From Helicobacteraceae bacterium (GTDB lineage Bacteria > Campylobacterota > Campylobacteria > Campylobacterales > Sulfurimonadaceae): a DNA stretch of 9,757 nt. The stretch is from positions 1-9,757 of the forward strand of contig JAUWLG010000029.1 of assembly GCA_030613795.1 (NCBI GenBank), in the 5' to 3' direction. The position numbers and the translations under genes are program-made. The stretch's first letter is position 1. Each line of letters opens with the position of its first letter. The notes beneath the pieces are model-generated. The model made no database searches, was not told the DNA's origin, and saw only the letters and a program-made list of their open reading frames with translations. Of the stretch, positions 1-6,574 are shown in pieces.

Positions 1-29
1 TTACTGTAGCAATTTATTGTTGTAATGTC

Positions 30-47
30 TGTAGGACAAATCCTACA
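30..47. promoter_or_regulatory. Palindromic operator, copy 1 (TGTAGGA-N4-TCCTACA)
   Basis: A perfect 7-bp inverted repeat, TGTAGGA then CAAA then TCCTACA, lies upstream of the HPt gene. The same half-sites with the same 4-base spacer recur at 4410-4427, and a diverged version lies at 9618-9635. The length and symmetry resemble sites of NarL/LuxR-type response regulators, such as the GacA box TGTAAG-N6-CTTACA. The resemblance is an inference; the repeat itself is directly visible. No DNA-binding regulator is encoded in the window. Confidence 0.75.
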
Positions 48-70
48 CGATGTAAGCATTGATGCTATTG

Positions 71-76
71 TATAAA
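71..76 (+). promoter_or_regulatory. Putative -10 element for the HPt-kinase transcript
   Basis: TATAAA starts 23 bases after the end of the operator at 30-47, which would put the operator centre near -44. The hexamer expected at -35 (about 48-53, CGATGT) is poor, as in an activator-dependent promoter. A second AT-rich candidate (TATTAT at 93-98) cannot be excluded. Confidence 0.45.
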
Positions 77-150
77 TCTTAATTTTCTAATATATTATAC
101 ATTTAAGTAGTATTTTACAGAAACAATAATGATCAATAAAGGAGCCTATC

Positions 151-453
151 ATGATAGACAGGGACCAGATAGCCGCAAAACTTGGGTTTAAACGCAGCGA
201 TGTCGATATGCTGCTTGCCATGTTCAGTAAAAATGCAGCGACCTCTTTAGAAGAGATGCAGAAGATGATAGAGGAGGAGAATATGCAGGGGGTCGCCGAT
301 GCCGCTCATGCAATAAAAGGGAGTGCCGGTAATTTAAAACTGGATGATATATACACGCTTGCTATGACGATAGAGATGGCCGCAAAAAATGCTAAAGATG
401 CAAATCTCCGCACACACTATACACAGTTAAGTATGCTGATCAATGCATTCTGA
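151..453 (+). CDS. Stand-alone HPt (histidine phosphotransfer) domain protein
   Basis: This 100-residue cytosolic protein is a single HPt domain. It contains the phosphorylation motif HAIKGSAGNL, with His53 as the phospho-accepting residue followed by the conserved Lys and the Gly/Ser/Ala turn. The rest is predicted to be helical, as expected for a four-helix bundle. The ATG at 151 follows a good ribosome binding site (AAAGGAG, 138-144), so the start is secure. HPt proteins pass phosphate between a hybrid kinase receiver and a final response regulator. Both hybrid kinases in this window lack their own HPt domain, so this protein is the obvious relay partner, and the SixA-type phosphatase encoded nearby is the natural eraser. 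Those partnerships are inferred from context. It is the first gene after the operator at 30-47 and probably co-transcribed with the kinase 80 bases downstream. Confidence 0.9.
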   Translation: MIDRDQIAAKLGFKRSDVDMLLAMFSKNAATSLEEMQKMIEEENMQGVADAAHAIKGSAGNLKLDDIYTLAMTIEMAAKNAKDANLRTHYTQLSMLINAF

Positions 454-533
454 CCTTTATAAATACAGCAATACTCAAATGATGTCAAAAGCATTCTCAG
501 ATAAAAGCCATACATTACCAACAAGAAGGCGCT

Positions 534-2750
534 ATGAATGAACTTCTGACACAGCAGCTGAGAAAAAGTTTTGGAGAAGGTTTTTATAAAGAGACTCTTA
601 GCGATGAACTCAACGATTTCATCACTCAAGTAGAAGCCTCCTACGCCGATTTTACGAAAGAGACTAAGCTGCTTGACAAGGCACTCAACAGCATCTATAA
701 AGAGCTGAACGAGTCAAATAAAAACATTATAAAAAGAAACCATGATCTTTATGAACTGCTTCAAAAACATTCAGCTGACCTGACACTCCAGACAGAAGAG
801 GCGGATAAAGCACTCAATCTTCTCAGTCAATACCGAGAGGCGATAGATACCTCACTTATTGTGACCATGACCGATCCAGAGGGGGTCATTACCTACGTCA
901 ACAGCAACTTTTGTAAGATTAGCGGGTACTCCCAGGAAGAAGCGGTTCACCACTCTCACAATCTTATTCGTCATCCGGACACGAACCCTAAACTCTATAA
1001 AAAGTTATGGAAGACCATCAAAAACAAAAAGATCTGGCAAAGCACAATGCATAACCAGAAAAAAAATGGCCGCAGTTACTACGTCAGTGTCAATATCATC
1101 CCTTTTCTTGATGTTGAGGGAAATATCGTCAACTATATGTCCATCCAAGAGGATATCACGTCAAAGATCCTTGCTGAACAGAAACTAAAGAGCGAACAAG
1201 AGAGAACTTCAGCGATATTCAACCATCAAGAAAGCGCCGTTGTCATAACCAACAAGGCACAAGGTCTAATTGAAGCGAACCAGTCATTTTACAGCCTCTT
1301 CGGGTTTAAAGACCTCAAAGCGTTCAAAGAAAAGCATTTCTGTATAAACGATCTTTTTCAAGTCGAAAATGGTTACCTCAGCCCAAGCACACCACGGCAC
1401 AATTGGACTGATGAAGTTATCAGAAGACCCGATAAACTGCATCGTGCGCTCATTCTCAATGGCGAGGGAGAGGTGCGTACGTTCACGGTTCATTCTCGCT
1501 ACATTGACCTCGATGGTGAAAGGTCAGTCTTGTCCACCTTTACAGATATTTCCGAATCTGAAAGGCTTCGGGTAAAAGCGGAAGAAGCCAAACAGGCCAA
1601 ATCAGAATTTCTCGCCAACATGAGTCATGAGATCAGAACACCGCTCAAAGGTATCTTCGGCTTTTTACAGCTCTTAGAGACAACAGAACTCGACAGTATG
1701 CAAAAAGAGTACGTTGACATCGCACAAGGCTCTATGCAGACACTGCTTGGTGTCGTTAATGATATTCTTGATTTTTCTAAAATTGAGAGTGGTAAAATAG
1801 AGAAGAACATCACTGAGCTCAATGTCCATCAACTGTTTGAAACGATATATGAGGGATTTTCGGCTGTGGCACAGAGCAAAAACATCGCCTACAAGCTGGA
1901 GATCGACCCGAATATTCACGAACTGTTAAAAACCGATGAGCAGCATATCCGACAGATCCTGCAAAACTTTATTAATAATGCTCTAAAATTTACACCAGAA
2001 AACGGTTCTGTGGCTATCCACGTTGATTTGATCTCCACACAAAACGACATACAACGCATTGGAATCGGTGTACAAGACACCGGTATCGGCATCTTGGAAA
2101 ATAAATTAGAGACTATTATGCAGCCTTTTTCCCAAGCAGACTCCAGTACGACTAGGAAATTTGGCGGAACGGGGCTGGGACTGAGCATCAGTAAGTCCCT
2201 GATCGAACTCCTAGGCGGTGAGATGCAGATCATCAGTGCAGAAGGTGAAGGCAGTACATTCTACTTCGAAATTGACACTGCCATATGTGATCTTTCTCAA
2301 CAACATACGCAAGAGGAAGAGCTCTTGACAGACATGTCACTGCCAACTACTGCAGACAGTGCACCCGACGTCAAAAAGAGTGAGACCTTAAACATTTTAA
2401 TCGCTGAAGACTATGAGGTAAACCGGATGTTTATCGGCATGCTGCTCAATAGCTACAATGATCTGACCTATGATTTTGCCAATAATGGCGAAGAGGCCCT
2501 CAACATGCTCAACATCAACCCTTATGACCTCATTTTAATGGACATCAATATGCCGGTCATGAATGGTTGTGACGCCACTGTTATCATTAGACAAGAGCTG
2601 AAACTTGAGATCCCGATCATTGCATTAACGGCAAATGCCCTTGAGGGAGATAGAGAGAAGTTTATAGAGATCGGTATGGATGATTACCTGGCCAAACCGC
2701 TGGAGATCACCGATATGGATAGAGTACTGAAAAAGTACAGACCTCATTAA
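534..2750 (+). CDS. Soluble hybrid histidine kinase (coiled coil-PAS-PAS-HisKA-HATPase-REC)
   Basis: This 738-residue sensor kinase has no signal peptide or membrane segment, so it should act in the cytosol. Residues about 35-105 look like a coiled coil. PAS1 (about 105-210) is of the Aer/FAD type, with NLIRHPD at 143-149 and a following conserved Trp. PAS2 (about 225-345) is less typical. The HisKA H-box NMSHEIRTP carries phospho-acceptor His365. The ATPase has an N-box around 478-485 (NFINNALK), G1 DTGIG at 515-519 and G2 GGTGLGL at 544-550. The C-terminal receiver (about 619-735) has acidic residues E625/D626, phospho-acceptor Asp670, Thr699 and Lys721, all the residues needed for activity. 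No HPt domain is fused, which fits phosphotransfer to the HPt encoded just upstream. The ATG at 534 follows AAGAAGG (523-529). The signal is unknown; the PAS1 family suggests redox or oxygen. Confidence 0.93.
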   Translation: MNELLTQQLRKSFGEGFYKETLSDELNDFITQVEASYADFTKETKLLDKALNSIYKELNESNKNIIKRNHDLYELLQKHSADLTLQTEEADKALNLLSQYREAIDTSLIVTMTDPEGVITYVNSNFCKISGYSQEEAVHHSHNLIRHPDTNPKLYKKLWKTIKNKKIWQSTMHNQKKNGRSYYVSVNIIPFLDVEGNIVNYMSIQEDITSKILAEQKLKSEQERTSAIFNHQESAVVITNKAQGLIEANQSFYSLFGFKDLKAFKEKHFCINDLFQVENGYLSPSTPRHNWTDEVIRRPDKLHRALILNGEGEVRTFTVHSRYIDLDGERSVLSTFTDISESERLRVKAEEAKQAKSEFLANMSHEIRTPLKGIFGFLQLLETTELDSMQKEYVDIAQGSMQTLLGVVNDILDFSKIESGKIEKNITELNVHQLFETIYEGFSAVAQSKNIAYKLEIDPNIHELLKTDEQHIRQILQNFINNALKFTPENGSVAIHVDLISTQNDIQRIGIGVQDTGIGILENKLETIMQPFSQADSSTTRKFGGTGLGLSISKSLIELLGGEMQIISAEGEGSTFYFEIDTAICDLSQQHTQEEELLTDMSLPTTADSAPDVKKSETLNILIAEDYEVNRMFIGMLLNSYNDLTYDFANNGEEALNMLNINPYDLILMDINMPVMNGCDATVIIRQELKLEIPIIALTANALEGDREKFIEIGMDDYLAKPLEITDMDRVLKKYRPH

Positions 2751-2791
2751 GCGATCAACAAATATGGCAATAATAAAGAGAGTATAGAGAT

Positions 2792-2811
2792 AAAGTACCG
2801 GATGGTACTTT
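2792..2811. terminator. Possible terminator hairpin after the hybrid kinase gene
   Basis: AAAGTACC, loop GGAT, GGTACTTT forms an 8-bp stem 41 bases after the kinase stop codon. It is followed by TTAAATT, a weak T-rich tail. It lies between two convergent operons, where a terminator is expected. The short AU-rich stem makes it a modest candidate. Confidence 0.4.
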
Positions 2812-2820
2812 TAAATTAGG

Positions 2821-2841
2821 GCAAACGCTTATCGCGTTTGC
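2821..2841. terminator. GC-rich hairpin between convergent operons
   Basis: GCAAACGC, loop TTATC, GCGTTTGC forms a perfect 8-bp GC-containing stem. It starts 8 bases past the phosphatase stop on the minus strand. Neither strand has a strong U tract directly after it. It may still stop minus-strand transcription, which would run on into CCTAATTTAAAA, or stabilise a 3' end. Confidence 0.45.
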
Positions 2842-2848
2842 AAAGAGA

Positions 2849-3382
2849 TCAGCTCAGCTCCAAAGTAGCTCTGATCTGTTTTGGCATATAGTATTTAAAC
2901 TGTTTAGGAAAGATGAAAAAATCGATCTCACCTTGTGCCTCTTCAAGTTCACTCCACTCATCAATATCGAAATTGATAGCAACAATACCCAAGGCAGGGA
3001 TCTTTGATATATGCTCCTCTGTCAACATGTTAGCCAAGTCGGTCACCTGAGGGTTGTGACTAACGACTAAGATACTTTCAAGGTGGTTCTCTTCCAGCAT
3101 CAAGGTCTCTTTGAGTGTTTCTGGCTGCGCGAGATAAAGCTCCTGAAGATAATGTCTAGGCCCTTCAAATTCAAGTTTGTCTGCCAACCCATCTGCTGTC
3201 TCTTGTGTTCTAAGCGAACAACTCGCAAGAACCAGATCCGGTAAAATGCCGCGTAACTTCAGGTAAGAGCCCATCGTGTTGATGTCACGTTGGCCCTTCT
3301 TTGTCAGGCCCCGTTCAAAATCACTTGCTCCGGGATCCTGCCAATCTGATTTCGCGTGTCGAATAAGGTATAAAGTTTTAAT
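2849..3382 (-). CDS. sixA: SixA-type phosphohistidine phosphatase, probable ATT start
   Basis: This is a histidine phosphatase of the SixA branch. Family members remove phosphate from HPt-domain histidines (E. coli SixA on ArcB) and other phosphohistidine proteins. The conventional ATG at 3274 gives only 141 residues and lacks the catalytic RHG-type motif. The same frame continues upstream without a stop and encodes TLYLIRHAKSDW, the exact N-terminal signature of the family, with catalytic His9. Nothing upstream in frame offers ATG, GTG or TTG before a TAG stop. ATT at 3382-3380 sits 7 bases after AAAGG (3394-3390) and gives a family-length 177-residue protein. Other catalytic features are Arg58 (SLRTQET), a Glu-Leu-Tyr around 82-84 and His109 (VVSHNPQ). 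It is last in the PAS-roadblock-phosphatase operon, 34 bases after the roadblock stop. It likely dampens the phosphorelay encoded around it, which is an inference. The identity is firm; the start is the uncertain part. Confidence 0.82.
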   Translation of the reverse strand: MKTLYLIRHAKSDWQDPGASDFERGLTKKGQRDINTMGSYLKLRGILPDLVLASCSLRTQETADGLADKLEFEGPRHYLQELYLAQPETLKETLMLEENHLESILVVSHNPQVTDLANMLTEEHISKIPALGIVAINFDIDEWSELEEAQGEIDFFIFPKQFKYYMPKQIRATLELS

Positions 3383-3389
3383 GCGGGCA

Positions 3390-3394
3390 CCTTT
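3390..3394 (-). promoter_or_regulatory. Ribosome binding site supporting the ATT start of sixA
   Basis: On the minus strand AAAGG lies 7 bases before ATT at 3382. This is ideal Shine-Dalgarno spacing and the only good site near the conserved N-terminus. An in-frame TAG (minus strand) just upstream rules out a longer protein. Together they argue for ATT initiation, as known for E. coli infC. Confidence 0.6.
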
Positions 3395-3416
3395 CTATCA
3401 GTTACTGTTTTTAAAC

Positions 3417-3806
3417 TTAGATCTTTCCTAGTTCTATTGACATAGATTTAGAAGCTTTGTCCATGATCATCTTTGCCAAAGCAACATTTCCATCATCACG
3501 AAAAATTGAGAAAACATTCAGTTTTGTATTGTTATCTGAACTGAATTCACCAGCACTGTTGATAAGAAATACGTGTCCGTCAAGTGTTTTTGCTTCAATA
3601 GAAGAAGCTTCACTGAAACCGACATCCAGAGAAGACTCTGAAACCATACGATAAGCATCATTGAAGATACTTGCAGAATAAGCGATATCTGTACCGGTAT
3701 TATCATTGTCAATGTACAGGGTCTCACCAGAGTAGTTCAATACGGCAGAGCCGAGGTAGCCGTTTACTGAACGGAGTTTTTTCATAGAATTGTCAAAGTC
3801 GATCAT
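3417..3806 (-). CDS. Roadblock/LC7-like protein
   Basis: This is a 129-residue soluble protein without signal peptide or membrane segment. The pattern fits a roadblock/LC7 (MglB-like) fold. It starts with a helix, followed by a beta hairpin of the form GYLGSAVLNYSGETLYID (about 16-33). A long helix comes next (about 41-57). Further strands follow (about 67-84 and 95-103), and the last helix is DGNVALAKMIMDKASK. Such proteins usually dimerise and act as scaffolds or regulators of small Ras-like GTPases, but no GTPase gene is in this window. The ATG at 3806 follows AAGGA at 7 bases. The gene lies 25 bases after the CetB-like PAS gene and 34 before sixA, so the three form one operon. The fold is assigned by residue pattern only; the role is unknown, perhaps scaffolding PAS or relay components. 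Confidence 0.6.
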   Translation of the reverse strand: MIDFDNSMKKLRSVNGYLGSAVLNYSGETLYIDNDNTGTDIAYSASIFNDAYRMVSESSLDVGFSEASSIEAKTLDGHVFLINSAGEFSSDNNTKLNVFSIFRDDGNVALAKMIMDKASKSMSIELGKI

Positions 3807-3831
3807 TGTATTATCCTTAAATTTTAAATTT

Positions 3832-4350
3832 TTATTTGTTAAGCTGCATCATAAAGTCGTTAAACGTTGCAGTACTTTGTCCATTTTCTACCAGGAAGTC
3901 CATCAAGGCTTGTTCTGATGCTTCAACACCGTCACTCTTCTCGATCTCCAACAGTTTTGCGTATAGAGTACTAATAGCTTCTTTAGCACCATCTGTTATC
4001 TGCTTACGCGTTGACACATAGTTTCTAAATGAACCGTCAGGGTTTTTTGCAACTCTTACCTGTGCAAGCACCCAGTAAAACCCACCGTCTTTACAGAGGT
4101 TTTTGACATAAGCGGTAACATCTTTGCCTTCTTTAATGTTGTCCCATAGATATTTGAAAATGACTTTCGGCATATCCGGGTGACGAAGAATTGCGTGCGG
4201 TTGGTCAAGCAGCTCTCCCTGTGTGTACCCTGAGATCTTCATAAAAATAGGGTTTGTATAGGTAATATTGCCTTCCGCATCGGACTTTGATACGATCATG
4301 TCCACACTAGTTACTTCATGTTCAACATCTGTTGGTGTTGGTCTTTCCAT
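3832..4350 (-). CDS. CetB/Aer-like single PAS-domain signalling protein
   Basis: This 172-residue cytosolic protein consists of one PAS domain (about 15-120) and a helical tail (about 122-172). It has the Aer signature: NITYTNPIFMKISGY, then LRHPDMPKVIFKYLW, then the Lys-Asp-Gly and Tyr-Trp (GGFYWV) of the later strands. Aer and Campylobacter jejuni CetB PAS domains bind FAD and sense redox state. CetB is also a short PAS-only protein that works with a separate membrane receptor, CetA. No CetA-like receptor is present here, so the partner is more likely the neighbouring roadblock protein or a kinase (inference). The ATG at 4350 follows AAGGAG (minus strand, 4363-4358) at 7 bases. It is the first gene of a three-gene operon driven from the divergent promoter that holds operator copy 2. 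Confidence 0.85.
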   Translation of the reverse strand: MERPTPTDVEHEVTSVDMIVSKSDAEGNITYTNPIFMKISGYTQGELLDQPHAILRHPDMPKVIFKYLWDNIKEGKDVTAYVKNLCKDGGFYWVLAQVRVAKNPDGSFRNYVSTRKQITDGAKEAISTLYAKLLEIEKSDGVEASEQALMDFLVENGQSTATFNDFMMQLNK

Positions 4351-4381
4351 CTGGTCACTCCTTGATTTTGTGATTTAGAGC

Positions 4382-4387
4382 ATAATA
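4382..4387 (-). promoter_or_regulatory. Putative -10 element for the PAS-roadblock-sixA operon
   Basis: On the minus strand TATTAT begins 22 bases from the near edge of the operator at 4410-4427. This is almost the mirror image of the TATAAT used in the other direction. The transcription start would fall about 25 bases before the PAS gene's start codon. Confidence 0.45.
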
Positions 4388-4409
4388 ACAGAAAGCCAAT
4401 CTTCAAGTA

Positions 4410-4427
4410 TGTAGGATTTCTCCTACA
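4410..4427. promoter_or_regulatory. Palindromic operator, copy 2, in the divergent promoter
   Basis: TGTAGGA, TTTC, TCCTACA has the same half-sites and spacer length as at 30-47. It lies between the divergently transcribed PAS operon and the GAF hybrid kinase, with a -10-like element 21-22 bases away on each side. One symmetric site could therefore control both directions. Confidence 0.78.
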
Positions 4428-4448
4428 CCTAAAAGAAATTTTTTTAAT

Positions 4449-4454
4449 TATAAT
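4449..4454 (+). promoter_or_regulatory. -10 element for the GAF kinase-cyclase operon
   Basis: A consensus TATAAT begins 21 bases after the end of the operator at 4410-4427, placing the operator centre near -42. The -35 region (4426-4431, CACCTA) does not match consensus, so an activator is likely needed. Confidence 0.6.
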
Positions 4455-4490
4455 TAGGGAGTTTAAAATCATATATATAGAGAGATCGTA

Positions 4491-6554
4491 ATGGAAAAAA
4501 TGGACGCTTCTGAATTAAAAGAGTTGCTCAAAGACACAACACAAAAAATCAAATCTGCTAACGACAACATTGCGATCAATACTATAGTTGAGAACCTTAT
4601 TACCTCAGTGATGAATTCAGAGTTTGCTTCACTGTGGGTTTTTGATGAGACAAAAGCAGTGCTTCTGCGCGAACGAAGTGATGATAGTGTTCGTGAGCTC
4701 TCTATGCTTGGCCAGCGTGGGGTTCTGGCAAAATGTTTCTTGACCCTGAGCGGCGGTATCTATAACTATCTTGCCAGTGAAAAAGAGTATCTTCCCGAAA
4801 CAGACAACCCGGATGAGATCAGAATGAAGTCCAAGATCATCGTACCACTGCTCGACGATGATCGCCTTATAGGGATGTTGACTGCCTACTCTTCTATCAG
4901 AAAGATCAAGAACTTTGATGAAGATGATATGGAGATCCTTGAAGCGATGGTACCATTTTTGATCAATGTGATCTACCGTATGCACCCACAGATGAAAACA
5001 GAGGATGTTGAAAGAGTCTATATCGGTGAACGTCTGATCGAAGCATCTAACAACGTAGTAGAAAAAGTCGAAGAGATCCAGCAAGAGCAAAAGACGACAG
5101 AAACATCTGACGCGACACTGACCTTTTTGTCCAATACAGTACACGACATTCGAACACCTGCCAATACGCTCTATGGGTTTCTTGAGCTGCTCGAAGGTCA
5201 GTTGGACAATCCGCGTTTACTGCAGTACATTCATAACGCTAAAGAGAGTGCCCAGTTCATCAATGACCTGACTACCTCTATCTTAGACAGGGTCTCCAGT
5301 CAAAGAGAGCGTACAAAAGCAAAACCTGTTCAGATAAGTCCGGCAAAGTTCTTCGCAGATATCGCAGAGATCTTCTCTGCCAACATGTTTAATAAAAAGA
5401 TCACTTTTAATGTCTATGTCGATCCACTGATAGCCAAAGAGATCGTTATCGAGGACATTATGCTTAAACGGGTCGTCATGAACCTTATCGGTAACGCCTA
5501 CAAGTTCACACCGAGTGAAAAGACGATCGACTTCTCTGTCCAATACGAAACATCCGACAAGCGTCTGCGTATCTCTATTGAAGATACGGGTATCGGTATC
5601 GCCAAAGAGAAACAGAGTGAGATCTTCAAAGCATTTGCTCAAGCAGAAGACGATACAAGTGTCAATTACGGCGGTACGGGGCTGGGTCTCTCTATCAGTG
5701 CACAGTATGTCAAAGATCTCGGCGGTGAACTGAAACTGAAAAGTGAGCTCGACGTTGGCAGTACCTTTTACTTCGATATCCCGATTGAGATCGCCAACAG
5801 TGCGCCGACATTCAAACCTGTCCGCAGTAAAAACATACATCTTGGTGTTTTATTGGCCAACCAAAATGTCTTCAGCAGCATGAACCTGACACGTTACCTT
5901 CAGCAGATGAGTCTTAGTAATGAGAACATCTATCCTATTACAAGCATCACTGAAGCACCTGAAAAGATGTCACACCTTATCTGTTTTCAGGACCAGCTCA
6001 ATGATGATGTCATCGCATTTGCTCAAGATAAAAAGATAGAGCTTCTTGTTGTTGAAGAGTCATTTTTATCACTTATTCAAGATGAAGAAAAGAACGATTT
6101 CACTGTTATTTCACAGTATGGCTATTATGCCAATACCCTGCATTCATTCATCTCAAACAACGCACAGATGAGAGTACTGGTCGTAGATGATGACCGAATC
6201 AACATTCAATTGATCAGAGCAATACTCGAAGAGGAGTTCTGCCAGGTAGAGGCCGCGATGGATGGAGAGATCGCACTCGACATGTTACAAACAGGCGTAA
6301 AAGAGGAAGAACCTTACGCTCTTGTCTATCTTGACAAACATATGCCGAAACTCTCTGGTACAGAAGTGATCAATACCTTTCGTACCTTTGAAAAAAGCGA
6401 GAGCGCAACACCTGTTTTTGCCGTTTCCATTTCAGGTGATGCAGTAGAGAAAGAGCAGAAAAATAAAAATTTCAACATGTATGTCGGTAAACCGTTCAAT
6501 AAAAAAGCGATAAAAGAGACACTGAAACAAGTGCGTTCGACCAAAGTAAAGTAG
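4491..6554 (+). CDS. Soluble hybrid histidine kinase (GAF-HisKA-HATPase-pseudoREC-REC)
   Basis: This 687-residue protein has no membrane segment. An N-terminal GAF domain (about 25-165) should be the sensor, ligand unknown, and a helical linker (about 170-205) follows. The HisKA H-box is VHDIRTP with phospho-acceptor His218. The ATPase has the N-box NLIGNAYKFT (331-340), G1 DTGIG (365-369) and G2 GGTGLGL (394-400). Residues about 440-550 have the alternating strand-helix pattern of a receiver but no acidic pocket or acceptor Asp, so I read them as a degenerate receiver. The true receiver (about 551-685) has Asp566-568, phospho-acceptor Asp615 (YLDKHMP), Ser646 and Lys667. No HPt is fused; the free HPt at 151-453 is the likely partner (inference). 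The start ATG follows a weak AGAGAG (4479-4484); an in-frame ATG nine bases later is an alternative. The cyclase gene follows after 20 bases. Confidence 0.92.
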   Translation: MEKMDASELKELLKDTTQKIKSANDNIAINTIVENLITSVMNSEFASLWVFDETKAVLLRERSDDSVRELSMLGQRGVLAKCFLTLSGGIYNYLASEKEYLPETDNPDEIRMKSKIIVPLLDDDRLIGMLTAYSSIRKIKNFDEDDMEILEAMVPFLINVIYRMHPQMKTEDVERVYIGERLIEASNNVVEKVEEIQQEQKTTETSDATLTFLSNTVHDIRTPANTLYGFLELLEGQLDNPRLLQYIHNAKESAQFINDLTTSILDRVSSQRERTKAKPVQISPAKFFADIAEIFSANMFNKKITFNVYVDPLIAKEIVIEDIMLKRVVMNLIGNAYKFTPSEKTIDFSVQYETSDKRLRISIEDTGIGIAKEKQSEIFKAFAQAEDDTSVNYGGTGLGLSISAQYVKDLGGELKLKSELDVGSTFYFDIPIEIANSAPTFKPVRSKNIHLGVLLANQNVFSSMNLTRYLQQMSLSNENIYPITSITEAPEKMSHLICFQDQLNDDVIAFAQDKKIELLVVEESFLSLIQDEEKNDFTVISQYGYYANTLHSFISNNAQMRVLVVDDDRINIQLIRAILEEEFCQVEAAMDGEIALDMLQTGVKEEEPYALVYLDKHMPKLSGTEVINTFRTFEKSESATPVFAVSISGDAVEKEQKNKNFNMYVGKPFNKKAIKETLKQVRSTKVK

Positions 6555-6573
6555 AGTTTTTTATAGACTCTAC
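6551..6573 (+). promoter_or_regulatory. Hairpin spanning the kinase stop and abutting the cyclase start
   Basis: GTAGAGT (6551-6557) and ACTCTAC (6567-6573) form a perfect 7-bp stem around the loop TTTTTATAG. It includes the kinase stop codon and ends one base before the cyclase's GTG. No T tract follows, so it is a poor terminator on this strand. It could limit ribosome access or partly attenuate cyclase expression. Confidence 0.45.
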
Positions 6574-6574
6574 C

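Noticed and set aside
417..629. Minus-strand 70-codon frame across the HPt-kinase gap
   Set aside because: It overlaps both real genes and the kinase ribosome binding site, and has no family features.
1916..2233. Minus-strand open frame of 105 codons opposite the first kinase's ATPase domain
   Set aside because: Shadow of the N-box/G-box coding region; low-complexity composition and no supporting start signals.
2849..3274. The phosphatase as a truncated pseudogene starting at ATG 3274
   Set aside because: The upstream frame is intact and encodes the exact catalytic N-terminus of SixA, with a ribosome binding site before an ATT. An intact gene with a rare start explains the sequence better.
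4629..5144. Long minus-strand open frame (171 codons) inside the GAF hybrid kinase
   Set aside because: It is antisense to a clear GAF/HisKA coding region, its translation is rich in Cys/Phe/Tyr/His with no family pattern, and it has no ribosome binding site.
5283..5840. Minus-strand open frame of 185 codons opposite the kinase ATPase domain
   Set aside because: It mirrors a conserved ATPase domain, and its translation shows no recognisable motif.
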